Assembly: GCA_032718475.1 (NCBI GenBank)
Contig: JAUCBJ010004524.1
Span: 1-64,000 of the forward strand
Source of the DNA: Nemertoderma westbladi
Taxonomy: Eukaryota > Xenacoelomorpha > Nemertodermatida > Nemertodermatidae
Length of the DNA: 64,000 nt
Reading direction: 5' to 3'
Below the pieces are notes generated by a model. The model was not told where the DNA came from and searched no databases. It saw only the letters and a program-made list of their open reading frames with translations. The first letter of the stretch is position 1, and the number at the start of each line of letters is the position of its first letter. The position numbers were made by a program, and so were the translations under genes. This document shows, piece by piece, positions 1 to 10,851 of this stretch.

Positions 1-56
1 ACCGTTATTCGTGTTATCAGTATTTGCAACATCTGACATTGAAGAGGTGAGAGAAG

Positions 57-583
57 ATGAATACCGGCACTCAACAAAACCAACGCTTATCACAGGTCGG
101 TATGGTTACCTCGAAACCGGCGCGACTGTCCACTCGAATACAACTTCAAAACACAAACGCCAACAATAAACTGAAAGCGAATCGAACGTCTTCAGAAGAA
201 TCTGTCATAGGGACGAAGAAAAGGAAGCCGAAACCACGGGAATGGACCACAGCTAAGATTGAATGCTCCCATTGTCAGAGTTCCTGGACCGAAATTGAAA
301 CACCAATTGCCGATGGGCTTGATCTCTCAAACCAAAACTTCCTCTGCGGGGTTTGCGCGGCAGTAAAGATTGAAAGTCTGGAAGCTGGCATCCCTAGGTA
401 TTATTATTATAAAGAGCGTCAGCCTGCGTTTAATAAATATATTTTAATACAAAACAGGTCGAACGCAAAGAGGCTTATAATGAAGACGAGTACTGCATTG
501 ATTATATTCCTATAAACCACCTGGCTTTGCATATTGAACGTGCGTTTGGAAATAAGTTCGTGCTACCCTTCCGTGGGTGGTAG
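57..583 (+). CDS. Putative two-exon CxxC...CxxC zinc-binding protein, 143 aa
   Basis: I do not recognise this gene. The frame opens at ATG 57, just after an in-frame stop at 48-50. It reads a basic stretch (KKRKPKP, about residues 54-60, NLS-like) and then C70-x2-C73 and C97-x2-C100, a spacing that fits a treble-clef or PHD-like zinc site. The uninterrupted frame runs to 515, but the part after about 363 looks intronic. A GTAAAG donor at 363 and an acceptor AAAACAG ending at 457 give a 95-bp intron with phase 0 on both sides. Exon 2 (458-583) then reads 41 acidic and hydrophobic codons, beginning VERKEAYNEDEYC, to a TAG. The phase agreement is the main support for the splice model. Exons further upstream would lie outside the window. 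It could instead be a degraded gag-like or transposon ORF. Confidence 0.42.
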
Positions 584-603
584 ATGTCGCGGTTATGTAT
601 TGG

Positions 604-629
604 TGGGTGGGGGGAGGGGGGGGGGGGGG
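604..629. repeat. G-rich tract with long poly-G run
   Basis: A G run broken by one A and one T. It is one of about a dozen long poly-G/poly-C runs in the window and is capable of G-quadruplex formation. Confidence 0.9.
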
Positions 630-999
630 TGCAGATTAAAAGGGGTGAACACGTACTGTCCCCCTTTCTTTGAATCATTGGTGATGTGGGTTAATCTCTC
701 ATAACCTGATTTTGTGATACAGTCGCACAATTTTAATTTGTATCTCATAACTGGGCCTCGTGCTGCGCGAAGGCCCCACGAACGTGTTCCTTGACGAAAA
801 CTTAAATACGCCACTGTTCAATCATTACAAGTAAACGATAACTAACAATAAAATATACCGGCTAAATGAGAATTAAAGAAACAGAAATTGCATTAAGATA
901 GATTAATGTTTTGAGAAAAATACTAGTCACAGACTTAGACGGCCCGATAAGGAACCGACCTTTTATTTCCATAAAAAAACAGTCAACTAGTTGCGGTTG

Positions 1000-1150
1000 T
1001 GAATTTGATTTCCTGGTTACAAATCTGAATTTCTGGTTACAAATCTGAGAATCCTGTAACAAATTGGAGTTCCTGGTTATAAATCTGAGCGCCTGGTTAC
1101 GAATTGACGTTCCCAGTTACGAATTTTAGTACCTGATTACAAATCAGGTT
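1000..1150. repeat. Imperfect 20-bp tandem repeat, about 7 copies
   Basis: Variants of CCTGGTTACAAATCTGAAT recur every 20 bp (near 1012, 1032, 1052, 1072, 1092, 1112 and 1132) with substitutions but constant spacing. It contains no gene. Confidence 0.85.
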
Positions 1151-2470
1151 TACCGACGCTTTAAATAGTGTTAATTCTTTCAATAATTATAGTACTGAGT
1201 GTTAGACATACATAGTGTGGTCAGTAGTAGTAGTGGTGGGGAAACAAAACACATCCCAATGATTTTAATACAATACTACACATTACTCTAGTACACTCAT
1301 CTACAATCATGTACTCAACTGATCTCTTTCCATACCATGACAGATACAATCTTTATCATTATGAATTTTGGTAGAATGATTCTTTACATATATTGTTCTA
1401 GTTACACAAATGTGTTTGTAGCCAACCTACTATGCTACTAATCATGTGTGTACGGTGGGATTCACGGAAAAATTTATAATTATCCGTCATCCCCCTGTGT
1501 AGTAATTATAACTTTATGGTGTTAACCTCAAATCGTTCAATTTTTTATTCGCATTACTGTGTTGTTCAACGTCTTTGATAGATTCATTCCCTAGTATATA
1601 TTTAATAATAGTAATTGTGGGGCGAGTCAAAACTGAGAGCCATCCACGAACTGTTATAATTATACTATGACCGTTTTCTAAAACGGTGTGTGTGTGTGTG
1701 TGTCGGAAGCCAATATACAGTATAACTAGCCATAGTATAATTATAATTGTTCGCTTAGATGGGTTGCAGCCCCACTAAGGTTGCAGCCCCACAAAGGCCC
1801 CACTACTCGTGTTATTATAACAAACAGAACTACTGAACAATTAAAACATTTTGCTTCTAATGTACGTATCATTGATTGTGTGATATAACATACAGCTATT
1901 ATTATGCTATGAAGTTATTCTGTGTTGGCAGTTATTGATCCTGTAATGACATAATGTACCAACACAGTGATGTACAAGCGTATGAACTTACTTTGTGAGC
2001 TAAGGAACTTAATTAATTAACTACACATGATGACAACAATATAATAAAAAACATTTGCCGTCAAATTCGGTTATGTCGAATATTAAGTGAGGGAGAACAA
2101 TAATAAGTTCTAAAAGCATCCGGTAATTTCTTTCGCTTGCATATAATATAAAGGGTAGCCTTGTGAATAAAATGTAGATTTCCTTTTCGCGTTTTTCATC
2201 TCATTAATTCCTCATTGCAGTTGTACTTACATTACATCAAATTTTAAAACTCGGGATTTGACTTACAACTGTGTATGTGGTATGTCTGGTGCACAGCCAG
2301 ACAACTGTAGCCTGTAGGCTGAGGTGGAAAGCGGATGTTGGAACAACACAACCGATCCATATAATGTCAGAATGGAAAGACTAGATACAGTATGTATATA
2401 GGCCTGTGCCATTCACTGTAAAGGGGATAATGAAAGTCATATCACCTATGTACAGTATATGAATCCATAC
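1150..2470. other. AT-rich non-coding stretch with one palindrome
   Basis: No convincing ORF. At 1649-1669 and 1731-1752 there is an inverted repeat (ATAATTATACTATG and its complement) flanking a (TG)n run near 1687-1703, probably a small fold-back element. A short tandem GTTGCAGCCCCAC occurs near 1765-1800. Nothing else was recognised. Confidence 0.6.
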
Positions 2471-2473
2471 CAA

Positions 2474-2497
2474 CCCCCCCCCCCCCCCCCCCCCCCC
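2474..2497. repeat. Poly-C tract (24 C)
   Basis: An uninterrupted run of C. The short frame through it (2459-2659) is proline-rich only because of the run. Confidence 0.95.
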
Positions 2498-2788
2498 GCA
2501 TCAGACAATTCCTCAAACCTAACAATAGGTTTTGTTTGTTATGAGAGTGCTACATCGTATTACACCTTACATTCAGTTTCAAATTCCAGTGTTGGAACTG
2601 GTTTCGGTTGGGTTTCGAGTTCAACGGCTGCTGCCACTTTGGCTCGAATTATGAACTAATTATTACTAACTAAATTATGAATAATGAACTGGTACACGCA
2701 ATCATAAGTTGCTCCTGCCGTGTGTGGTGTGTTAGGCAACTCAAGTAAACCTTTGAGGAATTCCTCTGAATTTATATCCGAAGATGGC

Positions 2789-3517
2789 ATTTTTACTAGG
2801 GGTGAACGGGATATCCGATCCGGCCGGATATCCGGCGTATTTTGGACAAAATCTGCTATCCGATAATCCGGCTGGATAGTTAATTCAATGTTTTGTATAA
2901 CTTTTATTATTAATCATCACTTTTTCTTTTAATAATTTTGATTTAATAAAAATAATAATAAATAATAAAAATTAATTTAATTTAATACATTTTCTGTAAG
3001 AGTCAAAAAGGGTATCTGAATTATATATTTTTTTATATATTATACTATTAAGATTAACACAAATCAACCAACATATAATAACTCAACTTAAATCAAGATA
3101 TCATATCAACTCGAACTCTTATCAATTCTAATTTATTTCAAACTTTGTCAAGTTATGGTAAATAAAGAGGACCTCTTCCCCCCTCTCGGGTAGAAGACGA
3201 CTCCTCTTCTCATCTAGAATGTCTTCGAACTTGGAGAACATTGCATCCTAGAAGATACTTGAATCCTGAAGTTAGGTGGTGCCAATCGCAATCCTAATGT
3301 ATCACTGTACCCAGTACTTTACGAAAATTTTAAAACCAAAGCTGCTCCTAGGTGCAAACAGATATCGCAATACAGCTATAATCAATTAAACTCTGGTGAC
3401 AAGGCAAAAAGGTTCTATAAATAAGTCAATAAGTACAACCTGGAAAATACGGCCGAATATCCGGCAAAATTCGTACCGGATGCAAGATGTGCTATCCGGT
3501 ACACCCATAATTTTTAC
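2789..3517. mobile_element. hAT-type non-autonomous element (MITE), 713 bp, with 8-bp TSD
   Basis: The 8-bp direct repeat ATTTTTAC stands at 2789-2796 and 3510-3517. Between them, ends TAGGGGTG (2797) and CACCCATA (to 3509) form imperfect terminal inverted repeats. These continue inward as GCCGGATATCCGGC-like blocks on both sides (2820-2845 and 3448-3500). An 8-bp TSD and TAGGGGTG-type ends are typical of hAT elements. The interior is AT-rich with no ORF. Confidence 0.8.
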
Positions 3518-3724
3518 CAATAAAGTTTTAATGAGTTTTACATTGCATTCGCGTGTCCGTTACTAGACAGAAAATGCAGCATGTTAAATGCCCATTCAAC
3601 ACCCTAACGTTCCAGAAATTTCTAGAAATTAGGGGTGGCCAATTGACGTCCTCCATCACTTCGGAGTTTAGTTGGAATGGCTGAAGTCAATGAAACATTT
3701 TTGTATTCGCTGATGAGATGACTT

Positions 3725-4790
3725 GCATTGATGTTGGTTCAATACACAATTATAGTTGATTCATTACACCATTGACCAACGAGTGGGTAGCCAGGTAATA
3801 ATCTGTTTAGACAATGTAGTGTCCACCACCGAATGAGAACAGGTCTGTCGATATATGCTCGAAGGGTCTCGTTGGCTGTACGTCGGTGAACAACATCTCC
3901 TTTGGTAGACTCGGTAGTTATTCTTGACATTGCTGAACGAATTGGACTATGCCATTGTTTATCCCCGGTCAATAGATAGCAGACGGCGCTCATTGTTTCG
4001 CCTGTGTCATACCGTGGTGGGAGGGGTGTAGCTATAATTTTAAAACTTTCTAATGCGGCCAAATATAACTGGCATTTATTCATTGCATTTTTTATAGCAA
4101 TAGCTTCTCTTGTAGAGTACCAGGTTTCAGCGTCCGATATAAAACGACTTCCACAAGCAATAAGTTTCCATCTATTGTTGTAATTTTGTAGTAAATCAAA
4201 ACCAAATCCATGCAATCGACCTACGTTGACTTCTAATCATGTTTCTACATGAGGATTGAAGGGTTGGAGTTCTCAGTAGTGCGGATTTAACTGCTTCAAA
4301 TGCATTATCATGGATTATTGTAAATGTAAAATGGTTGCGAGTTCGCAATAACTCATGCAAATGTAACTAAGTGGCAGTAGCACTGACGACTGCCACTACC
4401 AACTATCCGGATTTGACGATTCGGACGCATTTGTGAAATCCCAGTTGATATATGAGTCCCATAATACTTATAAGTTCGCTTTATGTTAGTTAGTTTGGGA
4501 AACTTATGTATAGCATTGACTTGGTCAGGGTCTGTCTCGATACTGTTTTGAGAAATGATGTATCTTGCAAACTTTACCCATTCCTGAGTAAATTTTGAAC
4601 TTTCCAGGATGGAGGGTGATGCCATATTCGCTGTAGCATTGTAGGACCATCGAACACCGGTACTACCTATATACTTATCAAGATTTGTGCTATAGGTTAA
4701 TTTAGTGCCAATAATAGATTGAGAATAATAATCAAATACTTCAGCTCTGTTTGTGGGGCGAGCCACGAAGTTGGCGGAGCCTTAGCGAAT
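3725..4790 (-). pseudogene. Ty3/Gypsy retrotransposon pol relic (RT C-terminus to RNase H)
   Basis: Read on the minus strand, the upper part (4766-4353) holds the post-palm motif VKFARYIISQNSIETDPDQ and then HKFPKLTNIKR, the thumb and connection of Gypsy RT. After degraded sequence (FEAVKSALLRTPTL readable near 4320-4250), the frame 4215-3739 gives GFGFDLLQNYNNRWKLIACG, SRFISDAETWYSTREAIAI and KCQLYLAALESFKI, the RNase H region. Stops and frameshifts separate the parts, and protease, the RT catalytic core and integrase are missing. It is an old dead copy; no LTR was seen nearby. Confidence 0.82.
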
Positions 4791-4828
4791 TGACACTGTT
4801 AGGGGGTGGGTCAATTTATGCAAATAGT

Positions 4829-4861
4829 TGTCGTCGTCGTCGTCGTCGTTGTCGTCGTCGT
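4829..4861. repeat. (GTC)n microsatellite
   Basis: About ten GTC triplets with one interruption. Confidence 0.9.
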
Positions 4862-4959
4862 TACGATTTTGACATGCTAATAACTTTGTCGGATTTAAAG
4901 CTGCCAAGTTGAAAATTTGTAGGTATCAATATGAGCAAAAGTTGAGATTTTTGAGAGAC

Positions 4960-5625
4960 TTTCAGACACCATCAGTGCAATGGTCTCCCGCTAGAGGGCC
5001 ACATGTCTAAACATTAAATGGCCACCCATTTCTTTGCTTTTAATCCGTTTAAGCTGAAACTTGGGAAGTATGTACTAGACCATTAGCTGTAAATTTCAAA
5101 GGAGGCTAATCTGTCTGCAGTTCTCCAGTCTGCCGCTAGAGGGCGAAATGTCCCGAATGTGAAATTATTCTTCCATTTAGTTGTTTATGATCTGATTACG
5201 CTGAAACTTGTCATATATGTACTAGAAGACATCCTAAGTCTTTGTGTGGACAGTAATCGGTCCGGAGTTTTCGAGTCTGCCGCTAGAGGGCGAAATGTAG
5301 GAAAGTGATAACCTTCGCAAATTCCTTGATCTTAATCTATTTAAGCTGAATTTTGGAATATACAGTACCGGTATGTACTAGACCACATGCCTCGTCTTTG
5401 TGAGGAAGGTGATTGATCCATAGTTCTTTAATATGCCGCTAGAGGGCTAAATGTATGAAAGTGAAAACCTTCCAACATTTCGTTATTTATGATCCGTCAA
5501 TCGGAAACTTGGTAGATATGTAATAGACCATAGGCTGTGGCTTTGTAGGGAAACTAATCCTTCCTTCTTCAGTTACCCAGTCTCCCGCTAGAGGGTTAAC
5601 GTTTTCCGGGAAAATCTTCTCCTAT
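4960..5625 (+). repeat. ~150-bp tandem satellite with CTCF-like core, 5 units
   Basis: Each unit carries (C/G)CCGCTAGAGGG at about 4987, 5132, 5280, 5436 and 5584 (spacing 145-155 bp). Around it are the diverged blocks AGCTGAAACTTG, ATGTACTAGACCAT and GAAATGT. Units are 70-85% alike by eye. The core resembles the CTCF consensus (CCNNNAGNNGGC type). The same family in the opposite orientation fills 28.44-30.02 kb and continues after the LTR at 33.52 kb. Confidence 0.8.
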
Positions 5626-5639
5626 GTTTTTATAATCCT

Positions 5640-6650
5640 TTCGAGTTGATACTTAGCATTAACTCATTTCACGTGCTGCGCGAAGGCCCCACTTCGTGTC
5701 TGATAGACTAACAGTAGTGTGTGTGGGATATTACTTAAAGCTGTGTGTTTGTCTTATTTGTGTCATTGATTCTTTTTTAACCTTGAACAATCTTTATTAA
5801 TTTAATACGGCAAACAGGGCATACATACAGTTATTGCACAAGGAAAATACATCTATAAATATTATGCTGCAGGTTTATGCCTGCCTTGCCTATGCTCTCT
5901 CTCCTGTGATGTATAAAACGTCCGAGATACAAAAGAAGTATATGATATTATTTATGGTTGACTTTGATTTTAAGTAACATAACACAATAAGAACAGAGGC
6001 AACACAATTATAGGTTTGTAAATTTGTTACATAAAAAGGTGCAACCCGCTATTTACTTATAAAACCAGCCAGGCAGCCTAATGAAGCGGTCTAGACAGGG
6101 AGCTAATTAATTGCCTATGGATAATGTTAGAAAGGATTTTTTGGACAGTAAGATATTATTACTAAGAGTCGGGGACAAACCGAACGAATTTATACCTAAG
6201 AATTATTTGAGTTGTTGATAAGAAGGACACTCACTGTGTACAATCTTGAAGATGGGGCCTAAACAAAACATATCAGCACTTAATCAAAGTGCTACAATTC
6301 ATACATAGACATGACAATGTTAACTTAAATCTAAGAAACGTAAGAAACAGCACAGATTTAATGCCGGGAACCGATTTGTTCCGTTCCATTTAGCCAGAGT
6401 TGAGAGGAAGAATTCTAATAATTAAATAATAAAGTTTTATAATAAAGTTATTTATGGGTTTTGAATGTTGAGTGATTTGAGCTGTTTCGCAGTGTATGAA
6501 TTATTAAGGTTCTTAAACGATAAAACAAAGGAAGGACTGTCAGCCACAGGTATGAAAAAATAGGTAATTAGGCCTAGCAGACGTTTCGGAAGCCAATGGC
6601 TATCTTTATCAATGCTTAATTTATGTATGCTACAGCGCACATACAACAAC
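5640..6650. other. Non-coding, nothing recognised
   Basis: AT-rich. It contains a 21-bp word GTGCTGCGCGAAGGCCCCAC near 5672 that also occurs near 760, so a dispersed repeat fragment is likely. No convincing coding sequence. Confidence 0.5.
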
Positions 6651-7790
6651 TACAACTCACATATACAGAATAATAATAAAGTATATACCATAAACAGTAG
6701 GCCTACACATATACAAAGCACATACAGTATAATATAAATGAATACACAGTACACGACAACTGCAACGCATATATACAGTATAATAATAAGGTATAAACAC
6801 TAAACATTACACATATACAAAGCACATACAGTATAATATAAACGCATACACCGTACACAACAACTACAACGCACATATACAGTAAAATAATAAAGAATAA
6901 ACACTAAACAGTACACATATACAACGCACATATACAGTAAAATAATAAAGAATAAACACTAAACAGTACACATATACAACGCACATATACAGTAAAATAA
7001 TAAAGAATAAACACTAAACAGTACACATATACAACGCACATATACAGTAAAATAATAAAGAATAAACACTAAACAGTACACATATACAACGCACTATACA
7101 GTAAAGTAATAAAGAATAAACAGTAAACAAATAAACGATATACAACGCCCATACAGTATAATAGTAAACAAAACAGTACACATACTACAACGCCCATATA
7201 CAGTAAAATAATAAAGAATAAACACTAAACAGTACACATATACAACGCACATATACAGTAAAATAATAAAGAATAAACACTAAACAGTACACATATACAA
7301 CGCACATATACAGTAAAATAATAAAGTAAACACTAAACAGTACACATATACAACGCACATACAGTATAATAAAGAATACACAAACAGTAAATATACGTAT
7401 ACGACGCACATACAGTATAATATAAACAGTACACAACACAGTATAATATAAATGAATACACAGTACACGACAACTGCAACGCATAAATACAGTATAATAA
7501 TAAGGTATAAACACTAAACAGTACACATATACAACGCACATATACAGTAAAATAATAAAGAATAAACACTAAACAGTACACATATACAACGCCCATATAC
7601 AGTAAAATAATAAAGAATAAACACTAAACAGTACACATATACGTATACGACGCACATACAGTATAATATAAACAGTACACAACACCTACAACGCACATAT
7701 ACAGTAAAGTAATAAAGAATAAACACTAAACAGTACACATATACAGCGTGTATGACATACAGTATAATATAGATGAATAAACAGAGGCAC
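6650..7790. repeat. 55-bp tandem array directly downstream of the Penelope ORF
   Basis: The unit ACACATATACAACGCACATA..., ending in AATAAACACTAAACAGT, repeats with a 55-bp period (for example 6915, 6970 and 7025). A shorter variant (ACAGTATAATATAAATG...) is interspersed. About 20 units span 1.1 kb. On the minus strand the array starts within about 30 bp after the Penelope stop codon at 7793, so it sits where that element's 3' UTR should be. Minus-strand frames inside it (VYVYCLVFILYY-like) are products of the repeat and not genes. Confidence 0.9.
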
Positions 7791-7792
7791 AA

Positions 7793-10237
7793 TTAGGTAA
7801 CTGATAGAGCGTTTACGATCGCTGGAAGCCAGCAACCGGATAACATGGTACCTGAGTTCCTATTGATTGAGTCATCGTTCGGGGACGAGATGATGGTCTC
7901 TCTTCGTCCATATGTTCTAATGAACGCAGACTCAACCAATAGTCGTGCTCTGGTATTGGTAACGTGGGCCAAGGTCTTGACATCACCAAAACCAGGGTTG
8001 CAGTTACCATGGGAACCGAAAGCTGAGTTCTGGGAACTGCGCTGCCATCCCTTGCGGTGTTGTTCTACCCTGTCACTTAGCTCTTGATCGGTCTCTCCCA
8101 CATACCTACCCCCACAGGAGCACACAATGGAGTAAACAACACCAGACACTTGTTCGGGTGGAAGCAAGTGTTTGGTTTTGTTACAGAGAGACCGACCGAG
8201 GGTGTTAACGGGCTTAGATACTAAGTTAATGCCAATCTTTTTGGCTTCACGTTTAAGTACAAAGAAAAGGGGCCCAATGAAGGGTATGGAAACATAATAA
8301 AGGACGCCCTTACATGGGGGTGCTGGTAGAGCCCTAGCCTTTATAATCTCGTTTTTGCGCACTTGACTGATTGTATCTGAAATTAAATTATGCGGATAGC
8401 CGTATAACTTGAATTTACGGAGAATGAAATCTAATTCATTATAAAGTAACGACGTAGAACTGCAGTAGCGGACAGCGCGCAGAACATCAGCACGAATGGC
8501 GGCTACTTTGTATTTCGGTTCGCAAAAAGAATGACATGGCACAACTTGGTTAGTATTACAGGCCTTCCTAAACACCCTTGTAATAAAGCAATCATTACCC
8601 CTTTCAATAAGAATGTCAAGAAAAGCAATGGTTTTATTTACTTCCAACTCTACAGTAACTTGGATATTGGGGTGTTTCCTGTTTAGGCTGTCAACCCAAT
8701 TTGAAACACATTCGTGGGAACCGAAGAACGCAGCCAGGTAGTCGTCTGCGAAACGACAGATAAACCCAACCCGTCCTCCGACATCGACGGCCCTCAGTTC
8801 CAGGTCCTCCTCCCAATGGCCCATGTAATGATCAGAGGCAGGTGGAGAGTAACTTTTGCCCATAGCGAACCCGCGTTTTTGTCTATACCAGCGTTCCTCG
8901 TCACCAACCGTAACTACAATGTGAGTATTATCAGTAGACAGCCTGAGAAAATCAACGACTTGTGTTGGCGAAAGTGCTGAGACCCCCGCCAATTCATCGC
9001 TGTGAGCTTCAAGTCGCTCTTGGATAACCGGAAGAGCCTCCTCTACCGGTATGGAAGGGAACATGGCGGTGACATCTAGGGATAATAAAATGCAGGAACC
9101 AGCTAGGTGGTTGTGGTTTCTGAGGATTTCGAGAACCTCGAATGGGCTACTAATAGACATACGAGGTTTAGGGAGAATTTGAAGACATTTCGTTAAATGT
9201 AGATTCATATTACGGTCAACGCCTCGGTAGCCTGGACAAATAGGTCTCAGTTTAAGATTATCAATCCAAAACTTGCGTTCCTCCTCATTACGTGGTGGAC
9301 AATCGAATTTATGAGTTTTCACAAGGGCGTAGAACGGGGCAGCGCGACCATGGGTTAGGCGAAGCTTCCGGTACTGTAGATGTCGTTCAGGGTCAACGGA
9401 TTTTAGCCAATCATCACGTTTCCTGCCAGTTGTAGGGGGTCCTGCGAGCGCCGTTAGTAGTAAATTCCGGAAGGTTTTAACATACTTGGGAGAGGGATCT
9501 ACTGGTAGCCTCTCATAAAGATGAGGTTTTAAATCACGGGTGACAGTGTCCTCATAATCCTTTCTGTCAAGAACCACCAAGGTTCGAGCTTTATCCGCAC
9601 TAACACAAACCCGGTTGCGATCCTTAGCCAATTTATAGATTGTCGAATTAAATTCCATTTGGTCTTTGTTAATTGGAGAGGAAAGTTTAGAGAGCTTCGT
9701 CATCATCCGAGCAGCAGTATTCTGGAAATGGAGAATGGACTCACTGGTAATGTTTGGGTTAGCATTCCAGGTGGCCAACTCAACCGCCCGCTGGCATCCG
9801 ACTGTGAGATCCAGAACAGGGAACTTCTCCTTAGGTGGCAAAGAGAACTTAGGTCCATGGGCCAAAGCACGTGACTCGGCCAGACTCAAAGGGGTCTCCG
9901 ACAAGTTAATGACAGTTTGAGTGTCTGATGGTGGGTTCCAATTACCGCGACGTTGAGTAAAGGTAAGGTTTTGGTCGATGAGTAAACCGTTAAACTTCTT
10001 CTCTTTAATAGTTTGACTCCTAGTGAACTCGCGGGAGTAAGAGCGTTGAGCTTGATCTTCCAACAAATTAATAAGCTCAATGGGTACTCGTTGAGAGATA
10101 AAACCGTAAATTGAGGTTCTCCTCGCTCGAATGGTGAACACATCGGAACGGGTTTTATTACGTAAGGTACGAACACGCTCTTTAACTGCTCGTTGTAACC
10201 ATTTGACGAATTTAAAATCGTAAGACAAGTGAACCTA
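7793..10237 (-). CDS. Penelope-like element: reverse transcriptase with GIY-YIG endonuclease
   Basis: One open frame of 811 codons counted from TTG at 10228; the frame stays open three codons more to 10237. RT motifs in order: motif A LLSLDVTAMFPSI (D385), motif B RGFAMGKSYSPP (452-463) and motif C FADD (493-496), followed by NKTIAFLDILIERG. C-terminal GIY-YIG domain: GVVYSIVC (696-703), GRYVGETD (707-714), R720 and E766, preceded by Cys/His pairs as in the zinc linker of Penelope elements. All catalytic residues that can be checked are present and there is no stop or frameshift. There is no ATG before residue 175. The codon just upstream is TAG inside AATTCTAG|GTTCAC, which also reads as a splice acceptor, so either an upstream exon supplies the start or the 5' end is lost. 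Role: target-primed reverse transcription. Confidence 0.95.
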
Positions 10238-10239
10238 GA

Positions 10240-10850
10240 ATTACCTTAGTGTAATAATTAAGGCATTCTACAAACTTTAATGGTTGTCGGTTTTAGTAAA
10301 AGGATGCAGCTACAAGACATTGTAACTAACTAGCCCAGATATTAAGTTATCAAAGTCCTCTGTGTTTGATTTGTTTGAATGCATAATTTATAATTTACAA
10401 CATACAACGAATGGAAAACATTCGTTTTTTCTTTTTCCTTAATAAAGGTAACTTGCCTTAGTATCGGATCATCCAACACCTCAAAATCCTTATTTTCCAA
10501 TTTTATTTCATTAAACCATCAATCTACAGATAACATACTAGCTGCAGCGTTGGTATGCCGGGCTGGTTTTGTGGTCAATGCATATGTTTCCTGATGTTCC
10601 ACTGACAGCGGAATTGATGGACTCCGTAGTGGATAGATAGTTATATGCTAATTGTTTTCTTGTAACTTTTGTTACCATTTAGCTAAATTAATGTGTGCTG
10701 GTGTGGCATTCTAAATTGTATATATGTATATAAATATTCCTCCACTAATATGTATTTTTTTATCAGTTTTTTTTATCAATTTTTAAATATAACTGTTCTA
10801 TTAAATTTCGTTTTTGTTTTGATTAGAATAACGTAAATAATCACATATAT
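10240..10850. other. Non-coding flank of the Penelope element
   Basis: AT-rich. A short open run at about 10540-10595 (plus strand) was not recognised. No terminal repeat of the Penelope element was identified here. Confidence 0.4.
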
Positions 10851-10851
10851 A

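Noticed and set aside
6650-7792. Hydrophobic minus-strand ORFs (VYVYCLVF repeats), possible membrane proteins
   Set aside because: They arise from the 55-bp tandem array; several frames overlap and there is no independent coding signal.
10560-10640. Hammerhead ribozyme for the Penelope element (CCTGATG word)
   Set aside because: The conserved CTGATGA and GAAA core with three helices could not be assembled on either strand.
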